Program-made: the position numbers and the translations under genes
Source: Candidatus Multiplicimicrobium inquinatum
Lineage (GTDB): Bacteria; Omnitrophota; Omnitrophia; Omnitrophales; Aquincolibacteriaceae
DNA length: 39,180 nt
Direction: 5' to 3'
NCBI GenBank assembly: GCA_002344825.1
Contig: DDUN01000007.1
Coordinates: 1 to 39,180 of the forward strand
Part shown: positions 14,885-20,905 of the stretch, piece by piece
Layout: each line of letters opens with the position of its first letter
Position numbering within the stretch: the stretch's first letter is position 1
Notes under the pieces: generated by a model
Databases searched by the model: none
What the model saw: the letters and a program-made list of their open reading frames with translations, nothing else
What the model was told of the DNA's origin: nothing

Positions 14885-16483
14885 TCAGCTGACCGCAGGA
14901 AGCAAGTTTGGAGAATCGAAAAGCAGAATGTCCGGATTTTTGTCTTTGTAATAATTCATCGACCACTCGCTGCCAAAAATCAAAACACGCCGCCCCTGCT
15001 CATCCACAGCAAAAGCCCCGCCCGACGGAACTTTGAGCTTGAGCGTGTCATCATCCAAATCGGTTTGAATCCAACGCAAAAGCTTCCAGGGTGCCGGGGT
15101 CAAAGTTGATTTAGAGCCATATTCGCCTTCAAGACGATATTGCAGAACTTCAAACTGCAAGGGACCAACCGCGCCAAGCAAGGGGTCGCTTTTCCAAGGC
15201 TCTTTCAGCTGAAACACCTGCACAATGTCTTCCGCCAAAAGCTGTTCGATGCCTTTGCGGTAGGCTTTGTATTTTCCCGGTTCGGGATTATTCAGATAAC
15301 CGAAACATTCGGGCGCAAATTTCGGAATTTCGTTGTACACAATATTTTTATCTTCAGTAACCGTATCGCCGACGCGAAAATCGGTTTTAACGACCACGCC
15401 GAGAATGTCGCCCGCATAAGCATCTTCAACCACTTCGCGGTTCTGCCCGAAAAGTTTATGCGTGCTGCCGAGGCGCACTTTATCGCCCGTGCGCACATTA
15501 GTCACCTGCAAGTCGCGCGTAAATTTACCCGAACAAACGCGGATAAACGCGATACGGTCGCGGTGCATCGGGTCCATATTGGTTTGCATTTTAAAAACAA
15601 AGCCTGAAAATTTATCATGATCAACCGGCATGATTTCACCGTTTGATTTGCGCGGCGTGGGTCCTTGCGAATATTTTAAAAAGCCTTTCAGCAAAAGCTC
15701 GACGCCGAAGTTGTTGACGGCGCTGCCGAAAAACACCGGGGTCGTATTACCATCAATCACATCCTGCATGTCAAAATCAACGTGCGCGCCGCTTAACAAA
15801 TCCAACTCTTCGGCGGCCTGATTGTAGCTATCCTCATCCATTTTACTTTTCACAAACGGGTCCGAAAAGTCGCTGACTGAAACGGGCGGACGGTAAGCGC
15901 CGCCCGGCACGCGTTCAAACATATGCGCTTCTTTATTCACGCGGTCATACACGCCTTTGAAATCTTTGCCGCTGCCGAGCGGCCAATTCACGGGATAGGC
16001 GTCGATTTTCAAAACATTTTCAAGCTGATCAATGAGTTCAAGCGGCGACAAACTCGGGCGATCCATTTTGTTGACGAAAGTAAATGTCGGAATTTTGCGG
16101 CGATGGCAAATTTCAAAAAGCTTGCGCGTCTGGCTTTCAATGCCTTTGCCGCCGTCCATGACCATAATGACGGCGTCCACCGCCATCAAAACACGGTAAG
16201 TGTCTTCGGAAAAATCTTTATGGCCCGGTGTGTCGAGCAAATTGATGCGGAAAGGGCCGTAATCAAATTGAAGCAAAGTGGAGCTGATTGAAATGCCGCG
16301 CTGCTTTTCAAGCTCCATCCAGTCAGAAGCCGTGGCACGCTGTTCTTTGCGCGCGGTAACCGAACCCGCCAGCTGAATCGCGCCGCCGTAAAGCAGGAAT
16401 TTTTCCGTGAGCGTGGTTTTACCCGCATCAGGATGAGCGATAATGGCGAATGTCCGCCGTTTTGAGATTTCACTGTGCATCAT
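14885..16483 (-). CDS. prfC: Peptide chain release factor 3
   Basis: GTPase that recycles RF1/RF2 from the ribosome after termination. About 532 residues, normal for RF3. GTPase motifs are AHPDAGKTTLTEK (G1), RGISISSTLLQ (switch region), DTPGHKDF (G3) and NKMD (G4), followed by the RF3-specific domains ending in KDKNPDILLF. The frame opens at 16528, but its first 15 codons contain stem-loop copy 2 and share nothing with known RF3 N-termini. ATG 16483 (or 16480), a few residues before the conserved KRRTFAI, is therefore preferred. Neither start has a good ribosome binding site, so this choice is inference. If right, the stem-loop is the 5' leader of prfC. Confidence 0.93.
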   Translation of the reverse strand: MMHSEISKRRTFAIIAHPDAGKTTLTEKFLLYGGAIQLAGSVTARKEQRATASDWMELEKQRGISISSTLLQFDYGPFRINLLDTPGHKDFSEDTYRVLMAVDAVIMVMDGGKGIESQTRKLFEICHRRKIPTFTFVNKMDRPSLSPLELIDQLENVLKIDAYPVNWPLGSGKDFKGVYDRVNKEAHMFERVPGGAYRPPVSVSDFSDPFVKSKMDEDSYNQAAEELDLLSGAHVDFDMQDVIDGNTTPVFFGSAVNNFGVELLLKGFLKYSQGPTPRKSNGEIMPVDHDKFSGFVFKMQTNMDPMHRDRIAFIRVCSGKFTRDLQVTNVRTGDKVRLGSTHKLFGQNREVVEDAYAGDILGVVVKTDFRVGDTVTEDKNIVYNEIPKFAPECFGYLNNPEPGKYKAYRKGIEQLLAEDIVQVFQLKEPWKSDPLLGAVGPLQFEVLQYRLEGEYGSKSTLTPAPWKLLRWIQTDLDDDTLKLKVPSGGAFAVDEQGRRVLIFGSEWSMNYYKDKNPDILLFDSPNLLPAVS

Positions 16484-16484
16484 A

Positions 16485-16513
16485 TTTTTACTCTGCGCCG
16501 AAGGCGCAACCGC
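16485..16513 (-). repeat. Dispersed stem-loop element, copy 2 (5' of prfC)
   Basis: Minus-strand reading: GCGGT, stem TGCGCC / GGCGCA (16503-508 with 16494-499) around a TTC loop, then GAGTAAAAATATGATG. The last bases include the preferred prfC start codons. The fifth stem pair is C-G, where copy 1 has G-C. Confidence 0.75.
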
Positions 16514-16593
16514 GGTCTTGGAATTCATTTTTTAAGTTTAAGAGCGAGGAAACTACCTTATTCAGAGTAAGAAATCAACCGTACCGAGTGGGC

Positions 16594-16812
16594 TTATTTG
16601 CCAAAAGCAATGACGTAAAGCTCTTCCACCTGTTTGCGCGCCCAAGGGGTTTTGCGTAAAAAGCGCAGACTGGAGGTAATGCTGGGGTCAAAATTGAAAC
16701 AATTAATGCGCACGATTTTGCCGAGCTCAGGCCAGCCATAATGTTCGACAAGCCTTGTAACGACTTGTTCAAGCGTGACACCGTGCAGCGGGTCGTTTTG
16801 TTTTTGATCCAT
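16594..16812 (-). CDS. VF530 / DUF2132 family protein
   Basis: A 72-residue protein matching the small VF530-like family almost end to end: DPLHGVTLEQVVTRLVEHYG, then CFNFDPSITSSLRFLRKTPW and ARKQVEELY. The structure of a Vibrio member led to a proposed DNA-binding role; the physiological function is not established. ATG 16812 is chosen since the family begins just before DPLHG; the frame opens 18 codons earlier. It lies back to back with the protease gene. Confidence 0.88.
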   Translation of the reverse strand: MDQKQNDPLHGVTLEQVVTRLVEHYGWPELGKIVRINCFNFDPSITSSLRFLRKTPWARKQVEELYVIAFGK

Positions 16813-16830
16813 AATTTGCCTCAAAGAATC

Positions 16831-16860
16831 TTGCCTTAAAAAATATGTCCAAAGTATAGA
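16831..16860 (+). promoter_or_regulatory. Sigma-70-type promoter of the protease gene
   Basis: TTGCCT at 16831-16836, an 18-base spacer and TATAGA at 16855-16860. The predicted start site is about eight bases downstream, at or next to the ATG at 16869, and no Shine-Dalgarno lies between, so the mRNA may be leaderless. Confidence 0.5.
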
Positions 16861-16868
16861 ATACACAA

Positions 16869-17597
16869 ATGAGAATAACCATTCGTTTATCCGCGCTTGT
16901 TTTAGCGGCTTTTCTGAGCGTTCCGGCTTGGGCGCAGGAATCGCCGATTCATCACGTGCTAGAAAAAGGCAAAGCTGTGGTGAGCATTGAAGCGATTGAC
17001 GCGGCGGTTTACAAAGACAAGCCTCAGGGGGTTTTAGACCGCGCCACCGGTCGGATGGTTGTCGTTCAGAGAATGCGGCGCGTCGCTTCCGTGCAAGTGG
17101 GCGGGGGCATTATCCTCGATTCCCGCGGAATTATTGTCACCGCGGCGCACACTTTGAAAAACAAAAAAAATATTATGGTGACACTTTTTGACGGCACGCG
17201 CCTGCCCGCAAAAATATTACGGAAAGTTTCAAAACAAGACCTCGCCTTTCTTTCCGTTCAGCCGTCTTTCCCGCTCGACAGTTTTCAATTCGCCAATTCA
17301 GATGCCGCCCCTGTAGGTATGCCGGTATTCGCCATGGGACGCGCGCAATGGATTGAAGGAACTCTGACAGGCGGAGAAATCAGCGCTTTGGGAATAGAAA
17401 AAATTGACGGCGTTAACCGCGCGACATCCTTTCAAATTGATTTTAAAGCTTACAAGGGTGATAGCGGCTCACCCATTCTGGACGGCCGCGGCCGTTTGCT
17501 GGGCATGATTAGCGCGGGACGAGTTGTCGGCAGCAAAACTTACGCGATCACATCGAATATGATCGCAACCGCTTACCGGCGGCATTTGAGCCGTTGA
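16869..17597 (+). CDS. Exported trypsin-like (HtrA/DegP-type) serine protease without PDZ domain
   Basis: A 242-residue periplasmic protease. A signal peptide (residues 1-22, ending VPAWAQ) precedes an S1C chymotrypsin fold with an intact triad: His94 in VTAAHT, Asp124 in KQDLAFL and Ser199 in KGDSGSPI. No PDZ domain follows, so it lacks the DegP/DegS regulatory module. Probably envelope quality control or processing; the substrate is unknown. It converges tail to tail with the next gene, whose stop lies one base after its own. An alternative reading as a non-proteolytic homologue is unlikely because the triad is complete. Confidence 0.87.
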   Translation: MRITIRLSALVLAAFLSVPAWAQESPIHHVLEKGKAVVSIEAIDAAVYKDKPQGVLDRATGRMVVVQRMRRVASVQVGGGIILDSRGIIVTAAHTLKNKKNIMVTLFDGTRLPAKILRKVSKQDLAFLSVQPSFPLDSFQFANSDAAPVGMPVFAMGRAQWIEGTLTGGEISALGIEKIDGVNRATSFQIDFKAYKGDSGSPILDGRGRLLGMISAGRVVGSKTYAITSNMIATAYRRHLSR

Positions 17598-17963
17598 TTA
17601 GAAAAGGGAGGAGGTCAAAAGACCGAACGCGGCGGCAAGCAAGCCCAATAAACGCAAAATCACTTCGGGCAATTCATTGTATTTCGCCATAAACGCTTTC
17701 AGCTTCTCAAGATCGGAGACAAACACAATCACTCCGCTTAAAAGAAAAATTGCCCCGAGCATATTCGCCGCCATCGGAACATAACTGCTCGAAGAAGATA
17801 AAAAAAGCACAAGTCCAACGCAAACCCGCACCACGCCGGCAATATAAATCCGGTTCCCTTCTTTAATGAACTCAAATACCTTGTGAGTTAATTGCGGCTG
17901 AACCAAAATCGCTAACCCAAACGCGGCAATCAATAATCCGACAGCTTGCGCAAGAACTTCCAT
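17598..17963 (-). CDS. Small integral membrane protein, four TM segments
   Basis: A 121-residue protein with four hydrophobic helices (about residues 5-24, 40-57, 63-83, 100-119) and short polar loops. I do not recognise a characterised family. Its symmetry (two similar halves, each starting with a leucine/alanine-rich helix) recalls small DUF-type membrane proteins. It is upstream of nothing in its own direction, and the gene before it is the zinc-ribbon protein 18 bases away, so the two are probably co-transcribed. Confidence 0.7.
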   Translation of the reverse strand: MEVLAQAVGLLIAAFGLAILVQPQLTHKVFEFIKEGNRIYIAGVVRVCVGLVLFLSSSSSYVPMAANMLGAIFLLSGVIVFVSDLEKLKAFMAKYNELPEVILRLLGLLAAAFGLLTSSLF

Positions 17964-17981
17964 AAAACTCCTTTTTCTATT

Positions 17982-18458
17982 TTATTTCTTTTTCTTGGTC
18001 TTCGCTTTGCCGCTCTTCTCGATAACAGCAACAGGTGCGGAAACTTTCGGCGCACTTACGGGACCATTCCCCGCTTTGCGGGCGGAAAAACATTCTTTGC
18101 AATAAACAGGACGGTCACCCGGCTTAAACGGCACTTCGGTGTTCTTCTTACAATCGGCGCAAATCACCTGATACATTTGGCGCTGAGGCAACGGCGCTTG
18201 CGGACGCGAATAACCATACGGATTTTGTTCATGCGACGCGTTTTGACGGCTGTTTTGCTGAAGGTTATCGCGAATTTCAAAAAGCGTATTGGAAATACGG
18301 CTGTTCACCTGATCGATCTTGCGTTCAACAATCTCAAGCCGCTCAACCAGCTTCGCCAAGCCCTCGACAATCGTCGGCATAAACGGCGCTTCCACCGCTT
18401 TTGACTTCTTTGACGCTTTCGGCGCCTTCACTACTTTTCCTTTTTTAACTTTTGCCAT
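17982..18458 (-). CDS. CxxC-x17-CxxC zinc-ribbon protein with coiled coil
   Basis: A 158-residue protein. The Lys-rich N-terminus (1-22) is followed by a helix with coiled-coil character (LAKLVERLEIVERKIDQVNS, about 34-53), a Gln/Asn-rich linker, and the ribbon CADCKKNTEVPFKPGDRPVY followed by CKECF, with two CxxC pairs 17 residues apart. A Lys-rich tail ends in KAKTKKKK. This small zinc-binding domain is common in uncultured lineages such as Omnitrophota and Patescibacteria; its role is unknown and nucleic-acid binding is plausible from the basic ends. ATG 18458 has AAGGAG ahead of it. The frame stays open 59 codons further upstream, but that part overlaps arsC and is not coding. Confidence 0.8.
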   Translation of the reverse strand: MAKVKKGKVVKAPKASKKSKAVEAPFMPTIVEGLAKLVERLEIVERKIDQVNSRISNTLFEIRDNLQQNSRQNASHEQNPYGYSRPQAPLPQRQMYQVICADCKKNTEVPFKPGDRPVYCKECFSARKAGNGPVSAPKVSAPVAVIEKSGKAKTKKKK

Positions 18459-18503
18459 AAAATTCTCCTTATTAGACCAACAGCCAAGGGAAATACTGGG
18501 AGA

Positions 18504-18509
18504 ATTATA
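18504..18509 (-). promoter_or_regulatory. Possible -10 element for the zinc-ribbon gene
   Basis: A consensus TATAAT on the minus strand lies in the short arsC/zinc-ribbon gap, about 45 bases before the ATG. The -35 region (TTTTTC at 17-base spacing) is poor, so confidence is low. Confidence 0.35.
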
Positions 18510-18534
18510 GCCCTTTATATCCAAAGGAAAAAGG

Positions 18535-18954
18535 TCAAAGACAGCCGGTTTCGCCCACTGCTTTGAATCGAACATGGATAAGGTCGCGAACCTTACGAAA
18601 TTCATTAAGAACAGATTCCGTAATCTCCTGATCATGCGGCGGATCCGGAAAAGGCCAATGCAGGCGCGTCGTACCTCCCGGAAAAATCGGGCAAGATTCT
18701 TTGGCGTTGTCGCAAACTGAAATAATGAAATCGATTTTTTGACCTAAAAACTCATCAATGTGTTTCGAGCGATGCTTTGAAATATCGATTCCAATTTCCT
18801 GCATTACTTTGATTGCTATGGGGTTCACGATCGATGGTTTGGTGCCCGCGCTTAAAACTTCAAACTTGTCGGAGCCGTAATGCCGCAGAACACCTTCCGC
18901 CATTTGCGAACGGCATGAATTGCCCGTACAAAGAATTAAAACTGTTTTTTTCAT
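18535..18954 (-). CDS. arsC: Arsenate reductase, thioredoxin-coupled (LMW-PTP fold)
   Basis: Reduces arsenate to arsenite for export. The 139-residue protein has the P-loop CTGNSCRS with Cys9 and Cys14, the redox pair Cys81 and Cys88 in VCDNAKESCPIF, and the Asp of WPFPDPP. Together these define the thioredoxin-dependent S. aureus/B. subtilis type rather than the glutaredoxin type. It follows acr3 by 11 bases and is the last gene of the arsenic operon. All catalytic cysteines are present. Confidence 0.94.
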   Translation of the reverse strand: MKKTVLILCTGNSCRSQMAEGVLRHYGSDKFEVLSAGTKPSIVNPIAIKVMQEIGIDISKHRSKHIDEFLGQKIDFIISVCDNAKESCPIFPGGTTRLHWPFPDPPHDQEITESVLNEFRKVRDLIHVRFKAVGETGCL

Positions 18955-18965
18955 GATGCCCTCTT

Positions 18966-20057
18966 TTAAGCTTTGGGTGTTTCAAATAAATTTTGAGTTT
19001 TTAAACAAATTCGAACCAGCCAAAGCATCAGCGGAACTTCGATCAAAACACCCACAACGGTTGCCAGCGCCGCGCCCGAAGACAATCCGAAAAGCAAAGT
19101 CGCTGTGGCGATGGCCACTTCAAAGTGATTGCTCGCGCCGACCAAAGCCGACGGCGCGGCATCACGGTAAGGCAATTTGAGCCAGCGGGCCAACCCATAC
19201 GATAAAGCAAAAATCACCAGCGTTTGAATAATGAGCGGAATGGCGATGAGAACAATCAGCTGCGGCTGATTCAGAATGAGCTCGCCTTTAAAAGAAAAAA
19301 GCAAAACCAATGTTAACAGCAATGCGCTGATTGAAACCGGCGTGAGATAGCGCAAAAATTTTTCCTGAAACCAAGGCAGACCTTTTCGTGCAATGATCCA
19401 TTTCCGGGAGTAATACCCGAAAAAAAGCGGCAGCCCGACGTAAGCAATAACCGAGAGCGCAATGGTTTGCCAGGGAATCGGCATTTGATTGACTCCGAGA
19501 AGCCAACCGCCGAGCGGCGCGTAAAGAAAAAGCATCAAAAGTGAGTTCACTGCCACCATCACAAGCGTGTGGCCATCGTTGCTTTTAGCGAGATGCCCCC
19601 AAACCAAAACCATGGCGGTGCAAGGCGCGATTCCCAACAAAATACAGCCGGCAATATAAGAGCGGTAAAGATCAACTTCCGCGCCGCCCTTGATAATCTC
19701 TGTTCCGGGCAACCACTCTTTGAATAAAAATCCGAGAAAAAAATAACTGATGCCCAGCATGGTGAACGGCTTAACGGCCCAATTCACGAACAACGTCAGG
19801 AAAACGGACTTCGGTGCTTTTCCGGCACGAACAACCTCAGCAAAATCGATTTTAACCATGATCGGATACATCATGAAAAACAAGCAAACGGCGATGGGAG
19901 CGGAAACCTGGTAAATCGAAAAGCTGTCGAGCGCTAGCGCGGCTTGCGGGAAATATTTGCCCAATAAAATACCCGCCCCGATGCAAACAAGCACCCAAAC
20001 GGTCAAATATTTTTCGAAAAACCCCAACCCCTCTTTTTCGTTCATTGTGTCTTTCAC
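18966..20057 (-). CDS. acr3: ACR3-family arsenite efflux permease
   Basis: Exports arsenite across the inner membrane. The 363-residue protein has ten predicted TM helices and the conserved essential cysteine in GCILLGIAPCTAMVLVWGH (central TM region), with the later SNHFEVAIA motif. The start is a GTG at 20057 with GGAG six bases upstream; an ATG four codons later has no site. Between the upstream operator/micro-ORF and this gene stands a terminator-like hairpin (20084-20126), so read-through or antitermination may set its expression. Confidence 0.94.
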   Translation of the reverse strand: MKDTMNEKEGLGFFEKYLTVWVLVCIGAGILLGKYFPQAALALDSFSIYQVSAPIAVCLFFMMYPIMVKIDFAEVVRAGKAPKSVFLTLFVNWAVKPFTMLGISYFFLGFLFKEWLPGTEIIKGGAEVDLYRSYIAGCILLGIAPCTAMVLVWGHLAKSNDGHTLVMVAVNSLLMLFLYAPLGGWLLGVNQMPIPWQTIALSVIAYVGLPLFFGYYSRKWIIARKGLPWFQEKFLRYLTPVSISALLLTLVLLFSFKGELILNQPQLIVLIAIPLIIQTLVIFALSYGLARWLKLPYRDAAPSALVGASNHFEVAIATATLLFGLSSGAALATVVGVLIEVPLMLWLVRICLKTQNLFETPKA

Positions 20058-20083
20058 TACGTGCTCCGATCTATTCTCGTTTT

Positions 20084-20126
20084 AAAAACTCCCGGCAAAG
20101 ATGATCGTCACCATCTTTGTGGGGAG
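20084..20126 (-). terminator. Terminator-like hairpin between the micro-ORF and acr3
   Basis: On the minus strand, CTCCC (20126-122) pairs with GGGAG (20093-089) and CAAAGATG with CATCTTTG around an 8-nt loop. A 2x2 internal mismatch separates the two stems. It is followed at once by TTTTT (20088-084). It starts 12 bases after the micro-ORF stop and ends about 27 bases before the acr3 start, the position of an attenuator. Confidence 0.7.
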
Positions 20127-20138
20127 CTGTTTGAATGC

Positions 20139-20174
20139 CTACTTGCAGCATCCGCTTCCGCAACAACCGTCCAT
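20139..20174 (-). CDS. Eleven-codon Cys-rich ORF in the arsenic operon
   Basis: Encodes MDGCCGSGCCK, two CC pairs in 11 residues. The ATG is preceded by AGGGGGTGAG, a strong ribosome binding site, and lies about 27 bases downstream of an ArsR-type operator. The downstream hairpin and T-run precede acr3. It could be a leader peptide for attenuation or a tiny arsenite-binding or chaperone-like peptide; the ArsR C-terminus ends in a similar GCCK. It is too short for ordinary gene calling. Translation is inferred, not shown. Confidence 0.6.
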   Translation of the reverse strand: MDGCCGSGCCK

Positions 20175-20200
20175 GATTCTCACCCCCTTTTTTTGCTTTC

Positions 20201-20220
20201 ATATCCGCCTAAGCAGATAT
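20201..20220 (-). promoter_or_regulatory. ArsR operator 2, upstream of the micro-ORF and acr3
   Basis: ATATCCGC-CTAA-GCAGATAT, an 8-base palindrome with one mismatch, the same half-site as operator 1 (ATATCTGC). It implies a second ArsR-controlled promoter inside the operon; I cannot place its -35/-10 convincingly. Confidence 0.7.
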
Positions 20221-20238
20221 ATTAAAATCAAAAAAAAC

Positions 20239-20589
20239 TTACTTACAGCAGCCAACCAAACAACTTTTGCTTTTTTTAAATTCGTTCAAATCATTTTGTA
20301 ATTCGGAAAAATCTTCCCGGCAACAGCCGAACGACTGAAACACCGCGCGCAAAACCTTAAGCTTCGGTTTGGCAAGCCGGTAATGCATCCACAGACCCTC
20401 TTTGCGGGCATCCACAAGTCCCGCGCGCCGTAAATATGATAAATGCCGCGAGATCTTCGACTGCGGCGCTTTTAAAACCTGCATGATGTCACAAACACAA
20501 AGCTCACCTTCCGCGAGCAAATTCAAAATACGGAAACGCGTCGCATCTGCCAAAGCCCCAAAAATAGTTTGCGTGTCTTTTAATTTCAT
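20239..20589 (-). CDS. arsR: ArsR-family arsenite-responsive repressor
   Basis: A 116-residue winged-helix repressor that releases DNA on binding As(III). The metal site ELCVCD has Cys31 and Cys33 in the alpha-3 position of classic ArsR, and the recognition helix is PQSKISRHLSYLRRAGLV. The C-terminal tail is unusually Cys-rich: Cys89-Cys90, Cys110, Cys114-Cys115, ending LVGCCK, which may supply the third thiol. The ATG at 20589 is preferred over an in-frame TTG at 20595. It lies six bases after a consensus -10 box with no ribosome binding site, which predicts a leaderless mRNA. Autoregulated through the operator in its promoter spacer. Confidence 0.93.
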   Translation of the reverse strand: MKLKDTQTIFGALADATRFRILNLLAEGELCVCDIMQVLKAPQSKISRHLSYLRRAGLVDARKEGLWMHYRLAKPKLKVLRAVFQSFGCCREDFSELQNDLNEFKKSKSCLVGCCK

Positions 20590-20595
20590 AACCAA

Positions 20596-20624
20596 ACTAT
20601 ATCTGCTTATGCAGATATAGTCAA
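20596..20624 (-). promoter_or_regulatory. arsR promoter with operator 1 in the spacer
   Basis: Minus strand: TTGACT (20624-619), a 17-base spacer, TATAGT (20601-596). The palindrome CTATATCTGC-TTAT-GCAGATATAG (20597-20620) has perfect 10-base arms and fills the spacer and -10, so bound repressor would exclude RNA polymerase. The arsR ATG is six bases past the -10. Confidence 0.8.
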
Positions 20625-20905
20625 GCCCTGGATTTCACGGCGAGATTCACGAGCTAAAAAAAGACAGAAAGTGCCGAAGGCATCTATCTCTGCTGTGTTC
20701 AGGAGTGTTCTAGAATCAAGAAAGCGAAAGGTTTACTCTAAGTCCCACTCTTCGTTCATACGGCCTCCTTTGAGTACAGCTTCAAAATCGTGCCTATGAT
20801 TGAAATGTGCCTGATTTATGCGCATATGCAAGGGGGGGGGAAGCCAATTTATTTCTGCGCTTAACAGCGCCCTATTTAAGGGCAGGCTGCGGAAGGCCGG
20901 AGGGC
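20625..20905. other. Gap between arsR and the ABC-F gene
   Basis: No convincing gene. On the minus strand it holds small hairpins after the ABC-F stop (GCCCT / AGGGC and GCGC / GCGC) and a run of nine C (plus-strand G9 at 20832-20840). It also holds an 8-codon ORF MNEEWDLE (about 20733-20759) behind a strong AAAGGAGG site, and a weak TGCC-TTC-GGCA hairpin followed by T7. The tiny ORF may be a gene remnant. Confidence 0.4.

Noticed and set aside
18459..18635. N-terminal extension of the zinc-ribbon protein by 59 codons
   Set aside because: The extension overlaps the arsC 3' end, lacks a start site, and AAGGAG precedes the internal ATG at 18458.
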